From Monodelphis domestica (Eukaryota > Chordata > Mammalia > Didelphimorphia > Didelphidae): a stretch of 64,000 bases of DNA. The DNA is taken from the NCBI RefSeq assembly GCF_027887165.1, contig NC_077231.1:130420487-130484486 (forward strand). The letters are read 5' to 3'. Below the pieces are notes generated by a model. The model made no database searches and was not told the origin of the DNA. It saw nothing but the letters and a program-made list of their open reading frames with translations. This document shows positions 1-12,800 of this stretch, piece after piece. Position 1 is the first letter of the stretch. Every line of letters starts with the position of its first letter. The position numbers and the translations under genes are program-made.

Positions 1-150
1 TCTGGCCTCAGACACTTCCCAGCTGTGTGACCCTGGGCAAGTCACTTAATCCCCATTGCCTAGCCCTTACCATTCTTCTGCCTTGGAACTAATACACAGT
101 ATTGATTCCAAGACAGAAGGTAAGGGTTTTTTTGTTTGTTTGTTTCTTTT
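1..150 (+). mobile_element. Marsupial tRNA-type SINE, 3' part (cut by window edge)
   Basis: Starts inside the element at TCTGGCCTCAGACACTTCCC and runs through GTGTGACCCTGGGCAAGTCA to the typical tail (TTGATTCCAAGACAGAAGG) and a T/A-rich end. Confidence 0.9.
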
Positions 151-244
151 TAAAGAGAGGCGGGGAAAATATGGCAATGAAGAGGCAAGAAAGTATAAAG
201 TTTATATACTCACAGAGGCAGAAAGTAAATTGTATTTTGCCCAC

Positions 245-570
245 TGGATGCAGCAAGGTTATGTAATGGGTAGAACACCTGTCCTGAAGACAGAAGACCC
301 GAGTTCAAATTTGACCTTAGATACTTACTAGCTCTGATCCAGAGTAGAGGACTAGGTCTGAAATCAGGAAGACCCATTTTCCTAAATTCAAATCAGGCCT
401 CAAACATTTATGGCTGACCCAGGGGCAAGTCACTTAGTTAATACTGTTGCCTCAGTTTTCTTTTCTATAAAATGATCTAGAGAAGGCAATTGCATAACAC
501 TCCAATATCTTTACCAAGAAAACTTGAAATGGGATGGCAAAGAGTCAGGCTGAAATACTCAACAACAGAT
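245..570 (+). mobile_element. Diverged SINE with RTE-type 3' tail
   Basis: A degraded tRNA-like head (GGGTAGAACACC and GAGTTCAAATTTGACC) is followed by a second diverged monomer and a tail containing CTCCAATATCTTTACCAAGA and GAGTCAGGCTGAAATACTCA. That tail is typical of marsupial SINEs mobilised by RTE/BovB-type LINEs. It lies in the intron just upstream of the exon at 702. Confidence 0.75.
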
Positions 571-701
571 TTTGCCCAGGTAATGCCATATCCTGTAAGA
601 TCTAAAAGAAGAATTCAACAAGATTTTATACTTAAGAGACACCACCATAAGAAAATGTGATTCCCCATTAAAGTAACAAATGCTGGTTACTTTGTTTTCA
701 G

Positions 702-803
702 GAGCTAGAAAGAGCATGGCGAGAATATGACAAATTAGAATATGATGTAACAATCACAAGGAACCAGATGCAAGAGCAATTGGATCGACTTGGTGAAGTT
801 CAG
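702..803 (+). CDS. PLEKHA5: PLEKHA5 coding exon (coiled coil, first part)
   Basis: 102 nt, phase 0 at both ends, acceptor TTTGTTTTCAG and donor GTACAA. Encodes 34 residues from ELERAWREYD to LDRLGEVQ. Spaced hydrophobic residues and many charges indicate an amphipathic coiled coil that continues into the next exon (6428). This is the first PLEKHA5 exon in the window; upstream exons lie outside it. Confidence 0.93.
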
Positions 804-3800
804 GTACAAAATTGTACATCTTCTCAAATACTTTTCAACTTTCTGATTTATACTTTAAATTTAAATCAATCAAGGTCAAAATGAACTTCTTATAAGTTGA
901 GTCAGAATTGATTTCCTTTTGATCAAAGGCTGTTGTGAAACATAATATGCCAATAGCAGGTACAACATCAATCTTGCATTTTATTGCTTTTAAAAAAATT
1001 TTTTTTTAAGTTTATTTAATTAACTAATTAATTTAGACTGTTTTTCCATGGTTACATGATTCATGTTCTTTCCCTCCTCTCCCCCCACCCTCCTCCCTTA
1101 GCTGAGATGCAATCCCACTGGGTTTTACATGTGTCATTGATCATGTGGGTTAAAGAAGGGTTCAAAAGTCCCTCAGAATTGTCCTGAGTCATTGCATTGC
1201 TGCTGGTAGAGAAGTCCATTATGTTTGATTGTGCCACAGTGTATCAGACTCTTGTGCACAGTGTTCTCCTGGTTCTGATCCTCTCACTCTGCATCAATTC
1301 CTGGATTCTAGTTCACATGGAATTCCTTCAGTTTATTATTCCTTTTTAGCACAATAGTATTGTATCACCAACAGATACCACAACTTGTTCAGCCATTCCC
1401 CAATTGGAGGGCATCCCCTCATTTTCCAATTTTTTACTACCACAAAGAGCACATCTATAAGTATTTTTGTACATATATTTTTCCCTATTATCTCCTTGGT
1501 GTACAAACCTAGTAGGAGTATGGCTGGATCAAAGAGCAGGCAGTCTTTTAAAGCATAGTTTGGGCATAGTTCCAAATTGCCCTCCAGAATGGTTAGATCA
1601 ATTCACAACTCCACCAGCAATGCATCAGCATCTCAACTTTGCCACATCCCCTCCAACATTTATTACTCTCCTTTGCTGTCATATTAGCTAATCTGCTAGA
1701 TATGAGGTGATACCTCAAAGTTGTTTTGATTTGCATTTCTCTAATAGAAGAGATTTAGAATGCTTTTTCATGTGCTTATTGATAGTTTTGATTTCTTTTT
1801 CTGAAAACTACTTATTTATGTCACTTGCCCATTTATCAATTGAGGTATGGCTTGATTTTTTTTGTACAATTGATTTAGCGCCTTGTAAATCTGAGTAATT
1901 AGACCTTTGTAAAAGGTTTTTGTTATAAAGATTTTCCCCCAATTTGTTGCTTCCCTTCTAATTTTGGTTGCAACGGGTTTGTTTGTACAAAACCTTTTTA
2001 AGTTAATGGAATCAAAATTATTCATTTTTATATTTTGTAATATTCTCTATCTCTTGTTTGGTCTTAAAATCTTTCCTTTCCAATAGATCTAACAGGTATA
2101 GTATTCCATGTTCACCTAATTTACTTATACTTTCCTTCTTTATATTTAAATAATTCATCCATTCTGAAATTTATCTTGGTGTAGAGTGTGAGATATTGAT
2201 TAAACCTAATCTCTCCCATACTGTATTCCAATTTTCCCAACAATTTTTGTGAATAGTGAATCCCTGTCCCCATGGGATCTTTGGGTTTATCGTAAACTAT
2301 AATGCTGAGATCTTTTACCCCAAGTTTATCCCACTGATCTTCCCTTCTGTCTCTTAACCAGTACCAGATCATTTTGATGACCACTACTTTATAGTACAGT
2401 TTAAGATCCAGTACTGCTAGGCCCCCATCCTTCACATTTTTCATTAGTTCCCTTGATATTCTTCATCTTTTTTATTGCTTTTCTACTAAAAAAAAAATTG
2501 ACAATACAAATTCATTATCATTCAAAATTGCTATTATATTGGTATGGGTGTGGTACTGATGACTGGAAAAGGACCCAAAATATGATAAAACTCCATATCT
2601 GGATTCCCCCTGCCCCACACTTACCAGAATTTCCCTAAAGCAATCTCTCTACACATCTTAAAAAGTTCTTATCTGTTGTCCTCTTTTGCTTCATGACTGT
2701 TTTCATCTGTTGTAAGAATATTGTTTGGCCCTGTGTGCAGACCTGGTATGATGGAGTAAAGAGAGAGACTGGGAGGGAGAACAGGGACCAAAAAGCTGGT
2801 GGTGAGGCTAGTGAAGATTTGTCTTGCAAGTAAGATATCATAGGTGGACTTAGAAGGGTCCTCAGGGATCATTTCTCTAATTTAAATCCCTCATTTTACA
2901 CGGGAGGAAACCAAGGCCTAAAGAGTTTGGGCAACTTGTCCAGGATTATATGTATAGTATACATATACTTATGCTTACCTACCAGAGATACTATACGTCC
3001 TGCACTCAGTGCCCACAAATGATAAGCTGATACTACTGGGAGACTTCAACGCCCGCGTTGGCCAGGACCATGAAAGATGGAAAGGAGTGCTCAGCAAACA
3101 CGGCGTGGGCAAAATAAACCACAACGGCCTACTGCTACTCAGCAAATGCTCAGAGTTCGAACTCACCATCACGAACACTGTGTTCAGAATGGCGAACAAA
3201 TATAAAACAACATGGATGCACCCACGATCAAAACAGTGGCATCTCATTGACTACATCATTGTACGCCGGCAAGACATCCAGGATGTACAGATCACCAGAG
3301 CCATGAGAGGAACTGAATGCTGGACAGACCACCGATTGGTTAGAGCTACCCTTCAAATGTGCATTGGGCCTCGCCATCCAAAACGCGCCCAGACAGTTCA
3401 CACATTTTACAAAGTGAGTCGTCTTAGAGATCCATCTTATTTGCAAACATTCCAGTCCTGCCTGGACAACAAGCTGTCTGCCAAGGGACCACTCACTGGA
3501 AGCTCAACCGAGAAATGGAACCAGTTCAGAGACACAGTGAAAGAAACATCAAAGGCTCAATGAGAACAACACTGCTATTGAAGACCTATTGAGCCAAAAG
3601 GAACAAAGCCTTTATGGAGTAGCAAAATAACCCAAACTCTGCTCCTAAAAAGGACAGATTCAAGTCTCTCCAAGCCACGGCATAGTGTGAGATCAGGAAG
3701 ATGCAAGACCGATGGTGGGGAAAAAAAGGCAGATGAAATCTAGCACTTTGCTGACACAAAAAAACTACAGACAATTTTTCAGTGCCCTCAAGACTGTCTA

Positions 3801-6800
3801 TGGGCCATTAAAACCCACCACCACTCCCTTGCTATCCTCTAATGGTGACACTCTCATAAAAGATAAAAAAGGCATCAGCAACAGGTGGAAAGAACACTTC
3901 AGTCAGCTTCTCAACCAACCCTCTTCAGTCGACCAAAGTGCCCTTGACCAGATCCCCCAAAACCGCACCATTGAACAACTTGACATCCCTCCTTCAATAG
4001 AGGAAGTCCAAAAAGCCATTAAATAAATGAGTGCAGGCAAGGAACCCGCTAAAGACGGGATCCCAACCGAGGTGTACAAGGCCTTAAATGGAAAGTCGCT
4101 CCAGGCATTCCACATAGTGCTGACCAGCATATGGGAAGAGGAAGACATGCCCCCAGAACTCAGAGATGCCTCCATTGTAGCCCTATACAAGAACAAAGGT
4201 GCATGAGCAGCCTGTGACAACTACAGAGGCATCTCACTACTCTCCACTGCTGGAAAGATCCTCGCCCATGTTATACTCAACAGACTCCTGTCATCTGTTT
4301 CAGAGCAGAACCTGCCTGAATCACAATGTGGCTTCCGACCAGATCGTAGCACCATTGACATGGTCTTCACGGTGAGGCAAATGCAGGAAAAATGTCTTGA
4401 GCAGAACCTGAGTCTCTACATTGTCCTCATAGACCTGACAAAGGCGTTCGACACAGTGAACAGGGACGCATTGTGGGTGATCCTCAGCAAGCTCGGTTGC
4501 CCAGCAATATTCGTCAAACTGATCCAGCTCTTTCATGTCGACATGACAGGGGAAGTCCTATCTGGTGGAAGACTTCCAATCGCTTCAACATCTCCAATGG
4601 CATGAAACAAGGCTGTGTCCTCGCTCCGGTACTATTCAACCTATCCTTCACCCAAGTATTACGACATGCTGTGATGGATCTAGACCTGGGTGTCTACATC
4701 AAATACTGACTGGATGGCTTACTATTTGACCTTCGCTGCCTGACTGCAAAAACAAAGACAACAGAGAGACTCATCCTGGAAGCTCTCTTCGCAGATGACT
4801 GTGCTCTCATGGCCCATTAAGAAAATCATCTCCAAACCATTGTGGACAGGTTCTCCACCGCAACAAAACTGTTTGGCCTGACGATCAGCCTCAGCAAAAC
4901 AGAGGTGTTGTTCCAACCTGCACCAGGGAGGCCAACGAACCAGCCGTGCATTACAATCGACGGCGTGCAGCTTTCTAACGTCAACACTTTCAAGTACCTG
5001 GGCAGCACCATCGCCAACGACGGATCCCTAGACCACGAGATCAATGCCAGGATCCAAAAGGCCAGCCAGGCACTCGGGCGGCTGCGCTGCAAAGTCCTCC
5101 AACACAGAGGTGTAAGCACTGCAATGAAGCTCAAAGTGTACAACGCAGTGGTCCTCAGCTCGCTCCTGTATGGCTGTGAGTCATGGACGCTGTACTGGAA
5201 GCACATGAAACAGCTGGAGCAATTCCACCAACGCTCCCTCCGGTCAATCATGAGGATCCGATGGCAGGACCGAATCACTAACCAGGAAGTCCTCGACAGA
5301 GCCAACTCCACCAGCATCGAAGTCCTGGTCCTCAAAACCCAGCTACGATGGTCTGGACACGCCATCCGCATGGACCCACAGCCAATACCAAGACAGGTAT
5401 TCTACGGTGAACTGTCAGCTGGACTCGGGAAACAAGGCCGACCAAAGAAAAGATTCAAGGATCAGCTAAAGTCAAACTGGAAGTGGGCTGGCATGACACC
5501 AAAGCAACTAGCACTCGCTGCCTCTGACAGAAGCAGCTGGCGAGCCCACATTAACCATGCCGCCGCCACCTTTGAAGATGAGCAACGTCGACATCTTGCC
5601 TCTGCGCGTGAACGCCAACACTAGGCCACAGCCGCACCTCCCGTAACAACTGGCCTCCCAGGCCCCATGTGCCACAACTCTGCGCCTCAGCCTTTGGACT
5701 CTGAAGCCTCATGAGGGTACATCAATAGATGAAAACGCACAAAAGCAATTGTCATTCTCGGTCACTGAGAGACTACCACTAGACTATATGCTTACCTAGA
5801 AGGCGATTTTAAAACACTTTGTTATTAGTGATGTTTTTTGTAACAACTGTCAGTTCTTCCCTCTGCCACCCCCACCCCCAACACAAACCTATGCACACAC
5901 GAGAATCTTTGCTGCTTCCCTTTTGCCTCCTTTCTCTTCAATCTGGCATTTAAAGCTCTCCACTGTTCTGTGTATTGTGCCTGTACCCATTCCATTCCAT
6001 GTTCTCCCTCCTCACGACACAAGTTGTCACCTAGCTCTGCATCCTTAGCCTCTTTTTAAAGCACAGTTCATGTGCATTTTCCTTCTCAAGACTTGTCCTG
6101 ATTCCTTCCAACACTTATTCCTCTTGAAATAGATTTGTCTACATATTGGATTTTCTCAGTAAAATGTAAGCTCCTTGAGGACAGATACTATTTCTCTTTG
6201 ACTTCTAGTTCCCAGTGTTGAATCTTTTAAAATGTTAAGAATTATTCAGTGTCTTGGTTGTGTTTTTCTTCCTTTGTGTATGACTTAACATGTTCTAGAA
6301 CTTAAAAAAAAAACTCATTGCCATTCTTTTTTAAAAGATTTAAATTATAATACATTTCTACTATTGTTTATTTTGTTAATTCCAAGTTTCCTTTCTGTAA
6401 ATTAATATATAATATCATTATTAATAGACGGAGTCAGCTGGCATTCAGCGTGCACAGATTCAGAAAGAACTTTGGAGAATTCAAGATGTCATGGAAGGTT
6501 TGAGTAAACATAAACAGCATCGAGGCACCACAGAGGCTGGTAAATAGATTTCTTTTTAATAGCTGACATTTGACCAAAGATATATTTTAAATGAATGAAA
6601 CATATAATTGTGTTTCATTAACTTAGTTCATTAGAAGCAACAATATGACTAAATGTAAGTAAATGGTAGCATAATATTTTGTTTTTCTTCTGGATTTGAA
6701 AAGAGATTTTGCAATTAGTTTTCCTAATTTATAATTTTTAAAAATCATTTTAATAGGTATGTTGGGATCAAAGACTTTTACAGCAGTTAAGTATAAAAAT

Positions 6801-9800
6801 GAGGTAAGATTTTTACTGTTTTAATTTCTCAATGCAAATTGAAGAATGTATAAAAAGAAACCAAGTATTTTCCATACTTTAAAAAAAAATTAAAATATAT
6901 TCCATTTGGGTTGCTATGTTCATTTTGAAGTTACATTAGGCATTACAAGACTAATGTTTAAAGCTATGTTGATAATATCTTAATTTTAACAACTAATAGT
7001 TCCCCTTCCAACTTCCCTAATCCTTACCTGGAAAAATTGAATCTGGGTTGGTTCATGCATTTCAGACCTGGAAAGGTAGGATTTAACTTCTTGATCATGT
7101 AAACTAACCAAATTTCACTCTTCTATGGTAAGCTCTTATATCTGTTTTATGATGTTTTCATAGATCAAGATTCAGTTGTATTTTGTGCATAACATAAAGA
7201 AATAATAACTATAAAGAGATACTGTCAACATAATTAAATTGCTTCCAATTTTACATTGCAAAAAAAATGCTTAGTATTTTGTGAATACAATCTTCAATAG
7301 TTAGAAATTTTAAAATGTCCTGCTATTTTCATAGCTAAATAACAACTTTTAATACACAGTGATCCTTTGGATTTATAGTAAAATTTTAAGTGAAATGGAA
7401 ATACAAAAGTGCTGACCTCAGATGTCCTGAGCAAACCAGATATGGTTTCTAATTCAATTTGATTTAGTGACCATAATGATCTTTTTTACATGTGATTTTG
7501 ACAGTGTCCCTTTCATTATTTAAAGCTGATGAGACATAGTATACTTATTTTAAAGCTATTCTGCTATTGAAAAGTTTGTTAGATTCTCTTAACACAGTAT
7601 GCTCATCTAAATAAGGTGACTATTCTACAATCTTTAGGAAGAGGAAGTAGTCCCACCTCGTCCTCCACTTCCTTGGTCCTATGACTTTACAGAGCAGCCT
7701 CCCATAATCCCCCCTCTGCCCAGTGATAGCAGCTCCTTGCTCTGTTATAGCAGGGGCCCAGTACACCTGCCTGAAGAAAAGAAGATGTACCAAGTGCAAG
7801 GATATCCAAGAAATGGATCTCACTGTGTAAGCGGCTACAATTGCCACAGAATTATATGTGACAAACATCTTCTTGATTTTTCATAATCACTTTCTTTTGC
7901 TATTGAAGAATTGTTTTGTATCGTAAGCTCAGTTTAGGCAGTACTTCTTGTTGCTTTCCATTTTTATCATTTTTGCTTGTTACATTTTTGGTTTTTCATC
8001 TTTGTGTGCTTAAATTTTTTTAAATACAGAAAAGCTTTATTTAATGATTTTGAAATGTGTTATTTAATAGCAGAATTAAAATCGACTAGGGTGGGCTACA
8101 GTGATACATTTTTCTATCCTCAGACTAGAAAATGAAGCATAGGAAGTTAGAATGACTTCCAGAATTATTGAGAAAGTCAAGATTTAGATATTCAACCTCT
8201 AAAAGTAAAACTTGATACGCAAGGAGAAAGGATCAATAAAAGAAAGAAATATAAACTAGTAAGGGGCAAAACATGTCAAAGGCACTGTAGCTATATGGGT
8301 TTTTGAAATTTAGGACTTTATTAGTATATAACATGTAACTACTTTCTAAAATGGATAAGACAAGACAGGCAGCTGGTTTGCTCAGTTGATTGAGAGCCAG
8401 GCCTAGAGACAGAAGGTTCCTGGGTTCAAATCTGGCCTCAGCCACTTCCTAGCTGAGTGACCCTGGGCAAGTCACTTAATGCCTATGACCTAGCCCTTAT
8501 TGCTCTTCTGCCTTGGAACCAATACATAGTGTTGATTCTAAGACAGAAGAAATGGGTTATTAAAAATTTTTTTAAAAAAAGGATAAGATAATTTTAGAAG
8601 TTCAGTCACTATTCATATAGTATATATTATGTCAAATAGAATCATGATGAGAAAAATAATACTTATTTTAATTTTGAAACAAAAAGTTTGTAAGATTGAA
8701 ATTTAATCTTCCTTCATGTTTGTTTTCTTTCACATCACATGTAGATTTTCAAAAGTGTTTTGTTTAAAATAGCTCCTGTTTAAGAAATTTCTAAAGGGAA
8801 AACTAGCAACCTAATTTACCAAATTTAAAATGAGATTTCATAAATTAACAACAGTAGAAGGAAAAATTTTAGTTTTCCTAATCTGCATTTTTTTCTGACT
8901 TTAAAAGGGTCCTGATTATAGACTTTACAAGAGTGAACCAGAATTAACAACTGTGGCAGAAGTTGATGAATCTAATGGTGAAGAAAAATCTGAACCTGTG
9001 TCTGAAATAGAATCTGTAACTAAAGGTCAGCTTTTAAATTTTATACAGTTATGTCAATATAATTTTCAGTACTGATGGGAATTTCCTTATTAATCCCGAT
9101 ATCACTTATTGTTAGCTTTTGTCTTTCACAGTTTAAAGCTAAAAAGTCTATAATCTAAATTTAACTTGGTATATACTTAGTCACACTTGCTTTAGAAAAT
9201 ATTTTTCCATCCTCTTACACAAAACATTTATTCCTATTTTTATTAGTATCTGGGCCTTTAAATTCAACTCTGGGAATTATTTTTAAGGATATTTTTAGAG
9301 AAGTCAATAAAATAAATGAGGAAAATCAGCTGGCATATTTCAAATTCCCAAGTTATATTTTTTTAAATGTTAAGGTGACTGTCTAATTTTTCTACTTTTT
9401 TCTGTACAACTATGTCTTTTAATATTAGTCACAGTGATATTTTTTCTACCATATAGTACATATATAATATTAAAATGAAAGAAAGGTACTTGGAAAATTC
9501 TTTGGTTGGTATGGGCACCTACCGTCTTTATATAATAGTGGCTCCAACTTACATACAAATTATAGGTCTTTGTGAGGGGAGATTTTAGTTGAAAGTATAT
9601 TCTGCTCAAATAGATGTAGACCCTTAAGCCTCAATCACCTCCCAACCAGCCCCCAATAGAAGAATTGTTGCTTTCTCTGCATTGCCTTATACTGGTTTAT
9701 CAGCAAACATGAATAAAGTCATTTATAAAATAGTTTCATCCCTCTAGAAGCTTATGACACCATTGCATACAAGTCATCCTTTCACTTTGTGTAAATAAGT

Positions 9801-12800
9801 AAACCATTTCCCATCATCATAAGAGATAAGTTGATTTAATGGATGGAGCCTGAAAAGGAGACATATTGATGGAATGAGGATTGAAGAGAATGTCTTCAAA
9901 AGAATTGTAGGAATTGCAAACTTGTTTTTTTCATACTTTTTAAAATATTTTTTATGTAAAAGCATTATTCAGAACAGGGATCCCTAGGTTTCACCAGAAT
10001 TCCAAAAGGTGTCCATCACACAAAAAAGAAGGCAAAGAAACCCTACTTCTAGATTTTCATTGCTCCAGAAAATGTTCCCTGTGTAATACAAATTGATCCT
10101 AAGTAATAGAACATATATGTTTCAAAAGAGAGACCTGTTATATACATTTCTACTCCATAATTTCAAAATCATTTCATTCAGAAGAAAATAATTTGGCAGC
10201 TGTTAAAGACTATTTTAGGGATTTAGCCCTGTGACAACCTACTTGTACAAAGTATAAGGGCATATATTTTGTCTATCCAACATTACATAAAGTGTGACAC
10301 TTCTTTCTTTGAGTTTCTAATGACTTAATGAATGGCTAGGTAAATGTATTTTAGTCTTTGAATTGTTTTTATTTTCTAGTTATAGATCTTATTTAACTGA
10401 TGGGCCAAAGAGGACTCGGGGAATCCCCTAACTCCAGAAGATCTCAGGGTCCTCATCTCTTCCAAATTGTAGACAATTCATGGCATCAAATTAGCTCTGA
10501 ACAAAAGAAAATCACAGCATTTTTGTGTCACAAATTCCATATATAAATAATAAGTATCATGCTACTTAATACACCTTAGAAAATTTTTGTGAGGATAAAA
10601 AAAGTAATATATCATAATTTGAGAAAGCACTTTTTAAAGTTTACTATGTATATAAATATTAATCTATGCAATTATTTTTATGCAATTGATATTAGAAATA
10701 TGATAGTATAGTAACTGGTACTATATGCTTTTTAGAAAATGCATTAGCTACTAATTCTTTTTTTTTTTTGAACCCTTATTGTCCATCTCAGAATCAATAC
10801 TATACGGTCGTCTCCCTCTATATTGCAGTTTATTTATCCCATCTTCACTGTATCAAGGGGCTTTTAAAAATATATATCTTAATTCTGTATCACAGAGTTA
10901 CACTTATTGCAGCACACTAGTGGCTGATAGAATGAAAGACGACCAACCAAAGCACTGTTCTGTATCCTGGGCGCTGATTTTTCAGTGATTGTTGATTAAT
11001 AAGAGTGTGGAAAAGGTTTATAGGAGAGTGGAAGGAGTTTATAAAGCCTTAAATCAAAAATCCTAATTTAACCAATTTGACCCAAAAAGAAAATAAAGTA
11101 TCAGATTTTTATGCTTCCCATTGACAAACCAGTTAATCTGCTTCTAAGGTAGCCCCAAATTATATCTGTATCATTAGTTAATAAAATAGATATAATAGTG
11201 TACTTGGCTACTGCATTTTTCTTGGCTTTTTTCAGCCAAATCTGAAATCCTAGTATTACCAAAAAAGTCAATCTTTATGAGAGTTGCTTTTTAGAAATTG
11301 CTGCTATTTGGTTTTTTGTTGTGTTTTTTTTTTTTAGGTTCACATTTTCCTATTGGAGTTGTACCTCCCAGAACCAAATCGCCAATGCCTGAGTCTTCAA
11401 CAATAGCATCTTATGTAACCTTAAGGAAAACTAAGAAGACTGATATAAGAACGGTATTTTAAAAACAATTAATAGGGGGGAAATCACAGAAAGTAACCTT
11501 TAGCTTTTCTTATTCAAAATTAAGTTATTGTTTCTCTGGTTTCATGGACAAATTTTTTTTCTTCACATAGAACTAAGATAAAACTTATCATTCTTAGTTT
11601 AATTTTAATTAATTAATTAGTTTTGGGGGCCTTACTTTCCGTCTTGTAATCAATACTGTGTATAGGTTCCAAGGCAGAAGAGCAGTAAAGGCTAGGCATT
11701 TGGGGATTAAGTGACTTACCCAGGGTCACACAGCTAGGAAGTGTCTAAGGTCAGATTTAAACCCAGGACATCCTGTCTCTAGGCTAACTCTCAATCCACT
11801 GAACCACCCAGCTACCCCCTCATTCTTAGTTTAAAAAAAAAAGAAAAAAGATATCCATCAGTATTTCTGAATTATAGTCAATTCATTATCCATTAAAGGG
11901 GATGTGAGCCTCTTGGTGTATCCCAATAGCTGACGGCTGCCCTAAGCCCCCACCTTGCACCCTGAGGCCATTTTAGACCACCACTACCCTCTACCCGGAC
12001 TTGTACATCTAATAAGGGTTCCGCTCAAGTAAGAAAAAGCTTTTTCCTAGAACCATTCTTAGATGTTCACCATAAAACTTGGAAGCGATAGGAAAATTAG
12101 GGGAAAGAAAATCCCAGAGGCCTGTAATACTAACTGACTGCTAAGTAGATAAGGACCTGGTTGGAAGGCCTGGGAGGCCTACACTGGGATAATGCCAAGG
12201 AAACTTCTCAGAACCCTGAGACTCCAAAAGCAGCTACCTGGTGTAGACCAGGATGGCAGCCTTCCCCCAAGCGACCAGTCTAATGCCCAGCTATTGTTTT
12301 TAAATATAAAAAAAGGGACATGATTGTAGGTCCAACATTTTATTTCAGTTATTTATTTCAAGTGCTCATCTATAACTATTGCAGAAGTATAAATTTAAAA
12401 TTATATTTGAATTGCCCTTTTAAGATAGATTCTGATATTGATGATATAGACATATACACGTGTGTGTGTGTTTAATTGGTTAGAATTGGTGGATATACAT
12501 ACTTGAACATGATTTTATATAAAATCATGTTCAAGTATGTATATCCACCAATTCTTTCAGTAATCTCAGGAACATATTTCATTCAGTACCATTGACTGGA
12601 ACTAATTTTGGGCAACTTATGTAACTCTCTTGGTATCTGCTTACTTTCCTTGGCTCTTAACACCACATTTCTCATTTTGTAAGTTCTCCCATTATATGCT
12701 CAGGATTACAATGATGAAATAAACAGAAAACATAGTGAAAAGTAAACAAATGAGATGGAATGTATATAATAATTAGGTTTCTAAAGACCTTTACATATAT

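Larger units (their letters stand above)
2982..5786 (+). mobile_element. APE-type non-LTR retrotransposon, 5'-truncated, of a family distinct from L1
   Basis: The insert encodes the C-terminal part of an apurinic-like endonuclease (KLILLGDFNARVG, HLIDYIIVR, TDHRLV), a reverse transcriptase (YRGISLL, SQCGFRPDRST, LYIVLIDLTKAFDTVNRDAL, MKQGCVLAPVLFN, FADD at 4788-4799) and a C-terminal domain with QLRWSGHAIRM and DRSSWRAHIN. It lacks the first part of the endonuclease, lacks a poly(A) tail, and ends near CTCGGTCACTGAGAGACTAC. Perfect 12-bp target-site duplications flank it. Damage is modest: in-frame stops at 4024, 4204, 4707 and 4818 and frameshifts at about 3560-3710 and 4560-4600. It is more GC- and CpG-rich than surrounding intron. 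The architecture resembles the RTE/CR1/L2-like elements common in fish, reptiles and invertebrates; I cannot assign the exact clade by eye. It is not BovB as I know it. Confidence 0.9.

Noticed and set aside
3000..3250. Possible host gene with an exonuclease-endonuclease-phosphatase domain
   Set aside because: The domain is followed by a reverse transcriptase and bracketed by a target-site duplication, so it is a retrotransposon and not a host gene.
4826..5371. 181-codon minus-strand frame across the LINE
   Set aside because: Shadow of the C-terminal LINE coding frame on the plus strand.
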